From contig SHNF01000009.1 of the NCBI GenBank assembly GCA_004295085.1, positions 310,001 through 374,000 of the forward strand: 64,000 bases of DNA, given 5' to 3'. The notes beneath the pieces are model-generated. The model did not search any database and was not told the origin of the DNA. It saw only the letters and a list, made by a program, of their open reading frames with translations. The position numbers and the translations under genes were made by a program. How positions within the stretch are numbered: the first letter of the stretch is position 1; every line of letters begins with the position of its first letter. This stretch comes from Planctomycetota bacterium. Lineage in GTDB: Bacteria > Planctomycetota > UBA1135. Shown here piece after piece: positions 25,823-33,879 of this stretch.

Positions 25823-26887
25823 GTGCCGCGCAAGCCTGAGAAGAAGCAGCCGCGGGGCCAGCGCGACCTGAGCCTTCCAGTCCGCGAGTATCGCTACGAA
25901 GTCGGAATTCCGGACCACGGCGTCCGACTCGACCTGTTTCTGGCCGCGCGCGTGAGCTGGCGCTCCCGCAGCGGCGTCAAGGAGCTGATCTCCGCGGGCG
26001 CGGTGGAAGTCCTCCCGTTCAAGGATCCGCAGCAGGCTCCCGTCGGCGCGATCCGCGACGGCCTGCGCCTGCGCACCGGACAGGAGGTGGTGCTGCGCGT
26101 GCCGGAGCCGGGCGCGTCCGCGGCGCCGGCCGGTCCAGACGCCAGCGGGCTGGAGGTGGTGCACGAGGACGACTGGGTGATCGCGGTCAACAAGCCTCCA
26201 TTCGTGAGCGTGCACCCGTCCAAGGGGCACCTCACCGGCTCGCTGCTGCACCTGCTGCACGAGCGCCACCGCCGACTGTACCCGGGCGCCACGGAGGTGC
26301 CGCACCTCTGCCACCGCTTGGACCGCGAGACCAGCGGCGTCCTGCTCGCCGCCAAGAACGCGCTCAGCCGCTCGCGCCTGGGCCGCCAGTTCGAGAACCG
26401 CAGCATCGTCAAGACCTACCTGGCCCTGGTGCGCGGCGCGGTCAGCGCCGAGTCCGGGTCCATCGACCTCCCGCTCGGCTCCGCCCTCACCAGCGGCGTG
26501 CGCCTCAAGATGGCGGTGCGCTACGACAGCGATGGGCTGCCCGCCCTCACCGAGTGGAGCGTGGCGCGGCGCGCGGCGGGCCTGACCCTGCTCGAGTGCC
26601 GTCCCCGCACCGGGCGCCAGCACCAGATCCGCGTGCATCTGGCGGCGATCGGCCACCCGATCGTCGGCGACAAGCTGTACCAGGAGGACGAGCAGATCTT
26701 CGTGCGCAGTCTCAACCAGGCCATGACCGCGGAAGACCGCGCGCTCCTGCGCCTGGAGCGCCAGGCTCTGCACGCCTGGCGCCTGACCTTTGAGCATCCC
26801 TTCACCGGACTGCAGACCACGGTCGAAGCGCCGCTGGCGTCTGACATCGCCGCCTTGCTCGATGCGTCCGGCAGCGGAGCGCCTTGA
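25823..26887 (+). CDS. RluA-family pseudouridine synthase
   Basis: 354 residues. An S4-like RNA-binding segment is present (GVRLDLFLAARVSWRSRSGVKELISAGAVEVL, residues about 30-65), and then the catalytic domain with HRLDRETSG and catalytic Asp167, plus RPRTGRQHQIRVHLAAIGHPIVGD. It converts uridine to pseudouridine in rRNA or tRNA; which site cannot be told from sequence (RluC/RluD-like layout). The start is GTG 25823. It follows rpsU and ends at a convergent junction with a copy of the hairpin repeat. Confidence 0.92.
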   Translation: MPRKPEKKQPRGQRDLSLPVREYRYEVGIPDHGVRLDLFLAARVSWRSRSGVKELISAGAVEVLPFKDPQQAPVGAIRDGLRLRTGQEVVLRVPEPGASAAPAGPDASGLEVVHEDDWVIAVNKPPFVSVHPSKGHLTGSLLHLLHERHRRLYPGATEVPHLCHRLDRETSGVLLAAKNALSRSRLGRQFENRSIVKTYLALVRGAVSAESGSIDLPLGSALTSGVRLKMAVRYDSDGLPALTEWSVARRAAGLTLLECRPRTGRQHQIRVHLAAIGHPIVGDKLYQEDEQIFVRSLNQAMTAEDRALLRLERQALHAWRLTFEHPFTGLQTTVEAPLASDIAALLDASGSGAP

Positions 26888-26894
26888 CGGACCA

Positions 26895-26927
26895 TGGCGA
26901 TTGGTGCAACCTTGGCACCAATCGCCA
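26895..26927. terminator. Hairpin repeat at convergent junction, copy 2
   Basis: TGGCGATTGGTGC and GCACCAATCGCCA form a perfect 13-bp stem with a 7-base loop, between the RluA stop and the end of the convergent hypothetical gene. The arms are identical to those at 20505-20539 while the loops differ, so it is a repeated family and not a chance terminator. Confidence 0.7.
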
Positions 26928-26938
26928 CGCTTTCGCGA

Positions 26939-27448
26939 TCAAGGAGTCAACAGCTTCAGGGTCGACGCGGCGATCAGGACGCCGGGGTGCTTGTGGCTGC
27001 CGATGGGAGCGCGCAGCAGGCCCTCGCCGCCGCCGCAGCGAGCCGCGGCCTCGTCGTAGTCCAGGTAGTGGGTCATGACCCAGCCGCGCAGCTCGTCGGC
27101 GTAGAGGCCGAGCAGCGCCCAGGCGTCCTCTTGCGAGTCGCGGTCGTGGTCGCAGTGGAACTCCAACGCGGTGACCGGCTTGAACCCGTGCTTCTCCAGC
27201 TCGGTGAGCGCCGCCCGCGGCGCCGTGTTCGCCGGACGCACGAACACCCGGATGTCGCGCACCCGCTGGTCGGTGTCGGCGTCGCCGTAGCTGTGCGTGG
27301 CGCTGAGCCCGCCCTGCACGATACCGCCGCCCAGGGCGGTGCGCGCGGTCGCCAGCAGCACCGACCGAAAGCCGCGCTCGTCCACCGGCACGTCCGTGAG
27401 CAGAGTGGCGAATTGGGGCACGGGCGCCGCCAAACTAGCACGACCCAT
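26939..27448 (-). CDS. Hypothetical protein
   Basis: 169 residues if started at ATG 27448, or nine fewer from GTG 27421. It has no signal peptide or membrane segment; an RDIRVFVRPANTAPRAALTELEKHGFKP segment is followed by a Cys/His/Asp cluster (EFHCDHDRDSQEDAW), which could bind metal, and a C-terminal GGGEGLLRAPIGSHKHPGVLIAAS. I do not recognise the family. The ATG at 27448 overlaps the ATG of the divergent hydrolase gene in one CATG, so at least one of the two starts is probably further in. Confidence 0.65.
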   Translation of the reverse strand: MGRASLAAPVPQFATLLTDVPVDERGFRSVLLATARTALGGGIVQGGLSATHSYGDADTDQRVRDIRVFVRPANTAPRAALTELEKHGFKPVTALEFHCDHDRDSQEDAWALLGLYADELRGWVMTHYLDYDEAAARCGGGEGLLRAPIGSHKHPGVLIAASTLKLLTP

Positions 27449-28106
27449 GCCGCGCGACCTGCCGACACCCCCTCCGGAGCGCCTGTTCCTGCCGGGTCCT
27501 GCAGGCAGGCTGGATGCCACGTTCGAGCTTCCGGCCGGCGCCCCCCGCGGCGCCGTCCTGCACCTGCATCCGCATCCGCTTGGCGGTGGCACGCGCCAGA
27601 ACAACGTCGTGCGCCACGGCGCGCTCGGCTCGCTGGAGGCCGGCTGCGCCGCCGTCCGCTTCGACTTCCGCGGAGTCGGGCAGTCCGAAGGCCGGCACGA
27701 CGAGGGCCGGGGCGAAGTGGAGGACGCCGCGGCTGTCCTGCAGTGGCTGCGGCTGCGCGTTCCGGGCGTCCCCAGCTGCGTGTGGGGATTCTCGTTCGGG
27801 GCGCGCGTCGGGGCCGAGCTGTGCCTGGGCAATGGCACCCGCGTCGCCGGATACATGGGGGTGGCCTGGCCCACTGCCCTCTACATCTGGCCACAATCCG
27901 GGCCCAGGCAGTTCTGGCCGGCGCGCATGGCCTTCCTGGCCGGCGATCGGGACGATTTCGTGGACCTGTCCCAACTGCGGGCCATCGCGCGCGAACGTGG
28001 CGCCACCCTGGTCGAGGTGCCCGGCGCTGACCACTTCTTCTCCGGGCGTCTGGATGCCGTGCGTGCATTCACAGCCGACACTCTTCGCTCCTGGTTGCCT
28101 GCGTAA
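27447..28106 (+). CDS. Alpha/beta hydrolase
   Basis: 219 residues. GFSFG (114-118) holds the nucleophile Ser116. PHPLGGGTRQNNVVRHGA and VRFDFRGVGQSEG are typical of small dienelactone-hydrolase-like serine hydrolases (COG2945 type). An Asp among 167-170 (AGDRDD) and His196 (VPGADHFF) complete the likely triad. It is cytoplasmic, with no signal peptide. The substrate is unknown; this group contains esterases of short acyl chains. It is divergent from the hypothetical gene at 26939 and followed by a 211-base gap. Confidence 0.88.
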   Translation: MPRDLPTPPPERLFLPGPAGRLDATFELPAGAPRGAVLHLHPHPLGGGTRQNNVVRHGALGSLEAGCAAVRFDFRGVGQSEGRHDEGRGEVEDAAAVLQWLRLRVPGVPSCVWGFSFGARVGAELCLGNGTRVAGYMGVAWPTALYIWPQSGPRQFWPARMAFLAGDRDDFVDLSQLRAIARERGATLVEVPGADHFFSGRLDAVRAFTADTLRSWLPA

Positions 28107-28157
28107 TACATGGCAGTCAGCTGTGGAAAACCGGGGACTCCTACCGAGGAGGTCCGA

Positions 28158-28185
28158 GTTGCACGCCAGTGCTTGCTTGCTATCG
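28158..28185 (+). promoter_or_regulatory. Candidate promoter of the sigma-like gene
   Basis: TTGCAC (28158-28163), 16-base spacer, TATCGT (28180-28185), in the gap before the sigma-like gene at 28318. A hairpin (GGACTCCT with AGGAGGTCC, one bulge) sits just upstream near 28134-28154 and could end the hydrolase transcript. Confidence 0.35.
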
Positions 28186-28317
28186 TGGCGGACGTCGGGT
28201 CAGGCCCTCGCCCTTTCCATGGCGACTGCCGCTGCGCTGCGCCGGCCCCGCGCTCATTTCCCCGAACCTGATGGCAACGGCAGGTCGGGCACTTTGTCCC
28301 GCACGGTCATTGATCCC

Positions 28318-28953
28318 ATGGGACCCCTCAAAGATAGAGATCAACCCTCTGATCCGGCTGAGCAGCGGCAGCGCGCCCTCGTCCAGGAATGGGAAGCGAC
28401 ACTCGGCGTGTTCCGCACGTTCCAGACCGTCGCTGTGCACCAGCGATTCCAGCACCTGGGTCTGCTGTTCGAGCACCTGGCGCCCTGGATCGAGCGCGGG
28501 ATCCAGGGCATCGCCCTGCGCTACTTCATCCTGCTGCCCAAGGAACTGGCCCTGGCCCGGCTGTTCGCCAAGGCCGCGCGCAAGGAGGAGCTGCCGCGGA
28601 CCTACGAGGCCTTCCTGCTCTGGGTCGAAGGCTCCATCCTGCACGACGTCACGCACCCGACCGATGAGATCGGAGCCACCAACTGCGCGCTCGGCGAGCC
28701 CTCGCCGGCGCTGCAGCAGCGCTTCAACCGTCTCCCCTTCCCGGAGCGCGCGCTGCTCTACCTCTTCATGGTGGAGCGGAACAGCCTGGCTGCGGTCGCC
28801 GAGCGGGCCGGACTGTCATCCCAGGCCTGCGCCGCGGCCCTGAACCGGATCTGGCGCAAGATCGCGGGGGAGGACGCCTCGATCCGGCTGCCGCTGGGCT
28901 GGCGCGCACCGCAGAACCCGTTGACGGGCGAATCCGCTTCCGGCGAAGAGTAA
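28318..28953 (+). CDS. Divergent sigma-70-like protein
   Basis: 211 residues from ATG 28318. The last third (RLPFPERALLYLFMVERNSLAAVAERAGLSSQACAAALNRIWRKIAG) has the layout of sigma region 4 with an HTH; the N-terminal part (WEATLGVFRTFQTVAVHQRFQHLGLLFEHL...) is helical and only loosely like region 2. It may be an ECF-like factor of a planctomycete-specific group or a transcription regulator derived from one. No anti-sigma gene or sensor is adjacent. It ends in a strong hairpin shared with the convergent FG-GAP gene. Confidence 0.6.
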   Translation: MGPLKDRDQPSDPAEQRQRALVQEWEATLGVFRTFQTVAVHQRFQHLGLLFEHLAPWIERGIQGIALRYFILLPKELALARLFAKAARKEELPRTYEAFLLWVEGSILHDVTHPTDEIGATNCALGEPSPALQQRFNRLPFPERALLYLFMVERNSLAAVAERAGLSSQACAAALNRIWRKIAGEDASIRLPLGWRAPQNPLTGESASGEE

Positions 28954-28954
28954 A

Positions 28955-28983
28955 GGCCTGCCGCCCCATGGGGACGGCAGGCC
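28955..28983. terminator. Bidirectional terminator hairpin
   Basis: GGCCTGCCG plus CCCC pair with GGGG plus CGGCAGGCC (13 pairs, one unpaired A) around an AT loop, two bases after the stop of the sigma-like gene and before the stop of the convergent FG-GAP gene. The minus strand has TTTA after the stem. Confidence 0.7.
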
Positions 28984-29001
28984 CGTGATGAGGCAGGGAC
29001 G

Positions 29002-30417
29002 TCAGATCCCGGCGACGTTGCTGGTGCGGCAGGTGGCGACATCGAGCACCTGCACGAAGATGCGGCCGCAGGCGGCGGCGGGCACGTTGACGTTGACCAG
29101 CGCGTTGCCGCCGGGACCGGCGGTCACGGAGGCGGCCACCGCCGCGGAGTTGTCCAGCCCCAGCACCGTGCCAGCGCAGGGGTTGCCCGCCGGGATCACG
29201 GCCGAGCCGGTCCCGAAGGCGCGCAGGTAGATCACACGGCCTCCCGGCGTGGCACCGCTGGCCACGAAGCCCATGGGACCCGGGCAGCTGCCCTGCACCG
29301 TGAGCACGACGCCTCCGCCGCTGCAGCTCTGGTTCATGACGACCGTCATGTTGTTGCCGAGCTGATTGGCGGTGACCAGATCGGGGCCGTTCTGGCCGTC
29401 GAGCTGGGCGGCGATGATCACTTCCGGCACGGTGCCCGTGGCCACGATGGCTGGAGTCCCGAAGGCGCCCGCGCCGTTGTTGGCCATGACCGACAGGTTG
29501 TTGCTGTCCTTGTTGCTGGTCGCCAGGTCGAGATCACCGTCGCAGTCGAAGTCCGCGGCGGCGACGTCTCCGGACCCGATCCCTCCGGTCGCGTAGTTGT
29601 TCGGGCCGGTGAAGCTGGCGCCCTGGCTCAGGTAGATCTGGACTACCGACGGGTCGTTGGAGGCCACGGCGAAGTCGCCCAGCCCATCCATGTTCAGGTC
29701 GGCGCCGGTGATGCCTTCCGGGCGCACGTTCGGCCCGCTGGACAGGGTGGTCAGGAGCGCGAAGCTGCCGCCGGTGTTGCGGAACACGCTGACGGTGCGT
29801 GCGTCGTGGTTGGTGACGGCGACGTCCAGGTCGCCGTCGCTGTCGATGTCGGAGAAAGCCGCGGCGCGCGGTTCGTCGCCCGCGGTCAAGGTCGTCACGC
29901 TGAACGTGGCCGAGCCGTTGTTGGTCAGCACGTTGGCGGTGTTGCTGTCGCGGTTGGCGACGGTCAGGTCCAGGTCCCCGTCATCGTCGTGGTCGCCGAT
30001 GTCGAGGCCGCGCGACTCCAGGCCGATGACGGCCATGGCGCCGGCGGTGAAGGACCCGCCCTGGTTCAGCCACACGCGCAGGCGGTTGCTGTTCTGCAGC
30101 ACTACCGCGAGGTCCGCGTCGCCGTCACCGTCCAGGTCGCCGGCCGCCAGCTCCTCGGCGCCGGTGCCGGCGCCGGTCGCGAAGGATCCGGCATTCGCGA
30201 ACACGCCGGAGCCGTTGTTGAGGAACAGCACGACGCGGTCCGGATTGTCGGCCGTGGCGGCCAGGTCCAGGTCGCCGTCGTTGTCGATGTCCAGGGCGGC
30301 GACGCCGCCTGGCCGATCACCGACGGCGTAGTTGACTCCAGGATCGAAGGTGAACTGCGCCGCGGCAGGCCCGGCCAGCAACGCGAACAGTGACAAGTTC
30401 AACAGGTGGATGCGCAT
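29002..30417 (-). CDS. Secreted FG-GAP/VCBS repeat protein
   Basis: 471 residues from ATG 30417 (AGGAAA upstream; MRIHLLNLSLFALLAGPAAAQ signal peptide). At least six calcium-type loops occur at regular spacing: DIDNDGDLDL, DLDGDGDADL, DHDDDGDLDL, DIDSDGDLDV, DLNMDGLGDF and DFDCDGDLDL, the pattern of a VCBS/FG-GAP beta-propeller. A C-terminal domain of about 95 residues with four Cys (GSCPGPMGFVASGATPG... FVQVLDVATCRTSN) follows; it resembles those of other secreted proteins in this window. Probably a secreted or surface calcium-binding protein of unknown ligand. Confidence 0.88.
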   Translation of the reverse strand: MRIHLLNLSLFALLAGPAAAQFTFDPGVNYAVGDRPGGVAALDIDNDGDLDLAATADNPDRVVLFLNNGSGVFANAGSFATGAGTGAEELAAGDLDGDGDADLAVVLQNSNRLRVWLNQGGSFTAGAMAVIGLESRGLDIGDHDDDGDLDLTVANRDSNTANVLTNNGSATFSVTTLTAGDEPRAAAFSDIDSDGDLDVAVTNHDARTVSVFRNTGGSFALLTTLSSGPNVRPEGITGADLNMDGLGDFAVASNDPSVVQIYLSQGASFTGPNNYATGGIGSGDVAAADFDCDGDLDLATSNKDSNNLSVMANNGAGAFGTPAIVATGTVPEVIIAAQLDGQNGPDLVTANQLGNNMTVVMNQSCSGGGVVLTVQGSCPGPMGFVASGATPGGRVIYLRAFGTGSAVIPAGNPCAGTVLGLDNSAAVAASVTAGPGGNALVNVNVPAAACGRIFVQVLDVATCRTSNVAGI

Positions 30418-30545
30418 GGGTTTCCTGACGAGTGGGATTGAGTTGACCCGCATGGACGGGACGAGGGGTCACTCTGACATGCGAAATCCTGCGCTCCCGA
30501 GCCTCACAATCCTTGCGCCGGCCGAGGCGGCATTCCGCCGCGCCG

Positions 30546-30962
30546 TCAGCAGCCTGAGATCTGCGTCAGCTTGTTCGCGTCGATCCGCGTCTTCTCCTCC
30601 TCCGTGAGCCTGTCCTGGTTCTCGAGCAGCCATGCGTCCACGGCCTGGATGGCCTGGGTGAGCGCGAAGGTCAGGTCAGCCTTGGCCTTCTCACAGCAAG
30701 CCTTCTGCAGCGCGTCCAGGCGCTTGCGCAGGTCGGACAGGCGCTTTCCCATCTCGGCCGTGCTCAGGCCCGGCGCCTGCGCCGCCAGGTTCTGCAGCTC
30801 GGTCCTGGTGTTGGCCACGTCCCTGACGCAGTCCGCGGTCTTGCGGCCGCTCATCAGGCTGGGGACGATGAGCGTGGCCAGGATGGCGATCAGGACGAGC
30901 ACGACGATAAGCTCAAGCAAGGTCAAACCGCGCCGGCCAGTGCGAAATGGTTGGTTTCCCAT
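30546..30962 (-). CDS. Type IV prepilin-like / pseudopilin protein
   Basis: 138 residues. The N-terminus has the prepilin peptidase site and hydrophobic helix RRGLTLLELIVVLVLIAILA (cleavage after Gly12, Glu at +5). After the helix is a Cys-containing, coiled-coil-like segment (RTELQNLAAQ... KRLDALQKACCEKAKADL) and a C-terminal Cys. It is a lone gene with no pilus assembly genes near. The role could be a pseudopilin of a type II secretion or pilus machine encoded elsewhere. Confidence 0.85.
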   Translation of the reverse strand: MGNQPFRTGRRGLTLLELIVVLVLIAILATLIVPSLMSGRKTADCVRDVANTRTELQNLAAQAPGLSTAEMGKRLSDLRKRLDALQKACCEKAKADLTFALTQAIQAVDAWLLENQDRLTEEEKTRIDANKLTQISGC

Positions 30963-31037
30963 GCGAGGAGTCTAGCACCGGAACGCGTTCCGTCATCCGC
31001 GCTCCGCCCTGTTCCGCTCAGAGCCGCCCGTTCGAGA

Positions 31038-33557
31038 TCAGCACTGGCTGAAGCCGCAGGAGTAGCACTTGCAGCAGGACTCTTCGAAGACCAGGTCACT
31101 CTGGCAGGCCGGGCACTTGACCTTGAAGGCGCCGACCGGGTCGTGGAAGTGGGCGCCCCCTTCGCCGTGGCCGTTGCCGGCCGCGGCCAGGGCGGCCGGG
31201 TCCACATCGCCGAGCAGGATGGCGCGCAGGCCGAAGCGCCCCTTGGCGTGCAGGTACTTCTGCAAGGCCTTGGCCAGCCCGTCGGCCAGGGACATGATGC
31301 GGCCCTCCTTGCTCGGCATCGTGAGCGAGGAGCCGATGCCTTCGAGCTGCTTCAGCGCCAGGTCGAAGGGGCCGCCGCAGCGCAGGAACAGCGACAGCAT
31401 GCGGCAGATCGCCTCCAAGTCGGAGTTGGCGACGTCGCCGCCCTTGCCGAGCTGGGCGAAGACCTCGACCTCGTGCTCGCTCTTCGGATCCACCGTGATC
31501 TTGACGTGCATGTTGCCGAAGGGCGTGAGCTGGCGCACACGGATGCACGGCATGATCTCCGGCAGCGCCTTGGGCCGGATCTCCTTGGGCGGCTCCTCGA
31601 CCCTGGCGCCGGGCTCGGCGGCCAGCGCCATGGGCTGCATCTCGCGGCACCCGTCGCGGTAGACCGTGACGCCCTTGCAGCCTTCGCGCCACGCCAGCAG
31701 GTAGGCGGTGCGCACGTCGTCCTCCGTGGCCTCGTGCGGCAGGTTGATGGTCTTGCTGACCGCGTTGTCGATGGCCGTCTGCCAGGCGGCCTGCATGAGG
31801 ATGTGCTCGCGCGGGGTGACGTCGCGGGCGGTGGCGAAGGTGTCCTTGAGCTCCTTGGGCAAACCGGTGCTCTTGACCGTGCCCTCGGCCAGGGCCAGGT
31901 CCACGATCTGGTCGATCTCCTGCTGGGAGTAGCCCTGGCGCTTGAGCGCGTCCAGGAACACCGGGTTCACCTCGGTCATGACCACCGGTCGGCCTTCCGC
32001 GTCCTTCATGACCTGGCGCCTGAAGGCGATGCTGAACAGCGGCTCGATGCCGCCGGAGCAGCCGGCGATGATGGAGATGGTGCCGGTGGGCGCCACCGTG
32101 GTGAGGTGGCTGTTGCGCCGCGGCGCCCGCCCCTCGAGCTGCGGGCGCGAGCCGGTCCAGGCGCCGTAGGGCGGCCGCTGGTCCACGGACACGAGCGCTT
32201 CGGAGGCGCGGATGGACTGCTCGGTCAGGCGCTTGGCGATCTTGCGCCCCACTTCGAAGGATTTCTCCGAGCCGTAGCGGATGCCGAGCATGTACAGGAG
32301 GTCGGCGAAGCCCATGATGCCGAGGCCGATGCGGCGCTCCTCCTCGGCGCGCTTGCGGATCTCCTCGATCGGAAAGCGGTTGATGCCGACCACGTCGTCG
32401 AGGAAGCGCACGCAGTCGTCCACGGTGCTGTCGAAGGCGTCCCAGTCCACGCGCGATTCCCAGGGTCCCGTCTCCGGGGCATCCTTGCGGAAGAACTTGC
32501 CCAGGTTGATGGAGCCGAGGTTGCACGAGCTGTACGGCAGCAGCCATTGCTCGCCGCAGGGATTGGTGGCCTCGTACTCGCCCAGGTTGGGCACCTGGTT
32601 GTCCTGGTTGGCGCGGTCCAGGAACAGCATGCCGGGTTCGCCGTTCTTCCAGGCGTAGAAGATGATCAGGTCCAGGACTTCGCCGTAGGTCCAGTACTCG
32701 GCGCCTTCCTCGGGCTTGCCGGCGGCGAAGGACTCGTAATCCGGCTGGCTGATGCGCCGGCCACCGGCGGGCAGCTTGCGCAGCCAGCCCTTGCGCTTGT
32801 TGCGCGGGTTGAGGACCACGAGCCGCTCACCGGGCGTGTCCAGGACCTTCTGCATCCACTCGTTGGTCACCGCCACGGACACGTTGTAGTTGGTCCAGCG
32901 CGACAGATCGTCCTTGGCGCGCACGAATTCCACCACGTCCGGATGGTCGCAGCGCAGCACCCCCATGTTGGCGCCGCGGCGGAACGCGCCCTGCTGGATG
33001 GCATCGGTGCCCGCGGAGTAGGCGTCGATGAAGCTGAGCGGGCCGCTGGTCTGCCCGCCGGAGCTGGCCACGATGTCGCCGTCCGGGCGCAGCCGGGAGA
33101 AGGAGAAGCCGGTGCCTCCCCCGGCCTTCTGGATCAGCGCCACGTGCTTCAGCGTGGTGAAGATGCTCTCGATGGAGTCCTCCACCGGCAGCACGAAACA
33201 GGCGCTGAGCATCCCCATTTCCCGGCCCGCGTTCATGAGCGTGGGCGAGTTGGGCACGAAGGTGTTGAAGGCCATCAGCTCGTAAAACCGGCGCGCCCAC
33301 TTCTCGCCGACGGCGGCGCCGGCCTCGTACTCGGGCTCGGCCACGGCTGCGGCCACCCGCCAGAACAGCTCCCTGGGAGTCTCCACGACCTCGCCACTGA
33401 GTTTGTCCTTCTTCAGGTAGCGGTTGGTGAGCACCTTGCGGGCGTTCTCGGTGAGCACCGGCTCAGGCAGGTCGCGCGGCATGCTGCGCACGCGGTTCAC
33501 CGCATCGAACGGGCCTTCACTGCGTGCGGCGACCAGGACTTCTCCGCTGGCTTCCAT
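31038..33557 (-). CDS. nrdJ: Adenosylcobalamin-dependent (class II) ribonucleotide reductase
   Basis: 839 residues with an AGGAGG ribosome site before ATG 33557. The N-terminus has an ATP-cone-free layout. Catalytic features: Cys120 in MLSACFVLPVEDS; NPCGEQ (332-337) with the thiyl-radical region Cys334 and Glu336; PYSSCNLGS. The C-terminus ends in a zinc-ribbon-like CPAC...CCKCYSCGFSQC, typical of NrdJ tails that recycle the active-site disulfide. It reduces ribonucleotides to deoxyribonucleotides with a B12 radical, oxygen-independent. No nrdR or B12 riboswitch is seen nearby; a palindrome lies upstream. Confidence 0.95.
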   Translation of the reverse strand: MEASGEVLVAARSEGPFDAVNRVRSMPRDLPEPVLTENARKVLTNRYLKKDKLSGEVVETPRELFWRVAAAVAEPEYEAGAAVGEKWARRFYELMAFNTFVPNSPTLMNAGREMGMLSACFVLPVEDSIESIFTTLKHVALIQKAGGGTGFSFSRLRPDGDIVASSGGQTSGPLSFIDAYSAGTDAIQQGAFRRGANMGVLRCDHPDVVEFVRAKDDLSRWTNYNVSVAVTNEWMQKVLDTPGERLVVLNPRNKRKGWLRKLPAGGRRISQPDYESFAAGKPEEGAEYWTYGEVLDLIIFYAWKNGEPGMLFLDRANQDNQVPNLGEYEATNPCGEQWLLPYSSCNLGSINLGKFFRKDAPETGPWESRVDWDAFDSTVDDCVRFLDDVVGINRFPIEEIRKRAEEERRIGLGIMGFADLLYMLGIRYGSEKSFEVGRKIAKRLTEQSIRASEALVSVDQRPPYGAWTGSRPQLEGRAPRRNSHLTTVAPTGTISIIAGCSGGIEPLFSIAFRRQVMKDAEGRPVVMTEVNPVFLDALKRQGYSQQEIDQIVDLALAEGTVKSTGLPKELKDTFATARDVTPREHILMQAAWQTAIDNAVSKTINLPHEATEDDVRTAYLLAWREGCKGVTVYRDGCREMQPMALAAEPGARVEEPPKEIRPKALPEIMPCIRVRQLTPFGNMHVKITVDPKSEHEVEVFAQLGKGGDVANSDLEAICRMLSLFLRCGGPFDLALKQLEGIGSSLTMPSKEGRIMSLADGLAKALQKYLHAKGRFGLRAILLGDVDPAALAAAGNGHGEGGAHFHDPVGAFKVKCPACQSDLVFEESCCKCYSCGFSQC

Positions 33558-33879
33558 GCTGCTTCTGCCTCCTCTTTCCTCTTGCCCTTTCCGGACTCTA
33601 TCGGACGGTTCGCTGGGCCGCCGGCCTAGGCTGGCGGCGCATTAAGCTGCGTCGTGCTTGGAGGCCGCTGGCTGGGGAAATTTCCCCAGCGATTGCATGT
33701 TGGAACGACTGCCAAAAACGGGCGCAACCCTTCCAAGGATCGGCAGAATCGGGCGTCGAATCAACCCCAAGAGCGCCATTTTTTGTGGGCGACCACGAAC
33801 ATAACCCCAAGATATTGTAGAAATCCAGTGGAGAGCCTGTGGAAAAGCCGGGGTTGGCAGAAGCCCGGAGCCTCCGACC
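33558..33879 (-). promoter_or_regulatory. 5' control region of nrdJ
   Basis: 322 gene-free bases upstream of nrdJ. It holds a perfect 20-bp palindrome (33671-33690, GCTGGGGAAATTTCCCCAGC), an imperfect 22-base GC palindrome nearer the gene (33617-33638, around GCCTAGGC), two CTTGGGGTT repeats on the minus strand (near 33765-33815) and a DnaA-box-like TTTTCCACA (33847-33839). No convincing -35/-10 pair was found. I looked for a cobalamin-riboswitch B12 box and did not see one. Confidence 0.5.
33671..33690. promoter_or_regulatory. Perfect 20-bp palindrome upstream of nrdJ
   Basis: The sequence reads the same on both strands without a mismatch and has an AT core (AAATTT) flanked by CCCC/GGGG. 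It sits 114 bases before the nrdJ start. Probably the site of a dimeric regulator. It does not match the NrdR box I know. Confidence 0.55.

Noticed and set aside
30951..33629. Long open frame opposite nrdJ (892 codons)
   Set aside because: It is the antisense of a well-conserved gene; its product is low-complexity Gly/Ala/His/Val sequence without motifs.
33558..33879. Cobalamin riboswitch upstream of the B12-dependent nrdJ
   Set aside because: No B12-box-like sequence or the expected stem arrangement was found by eye.
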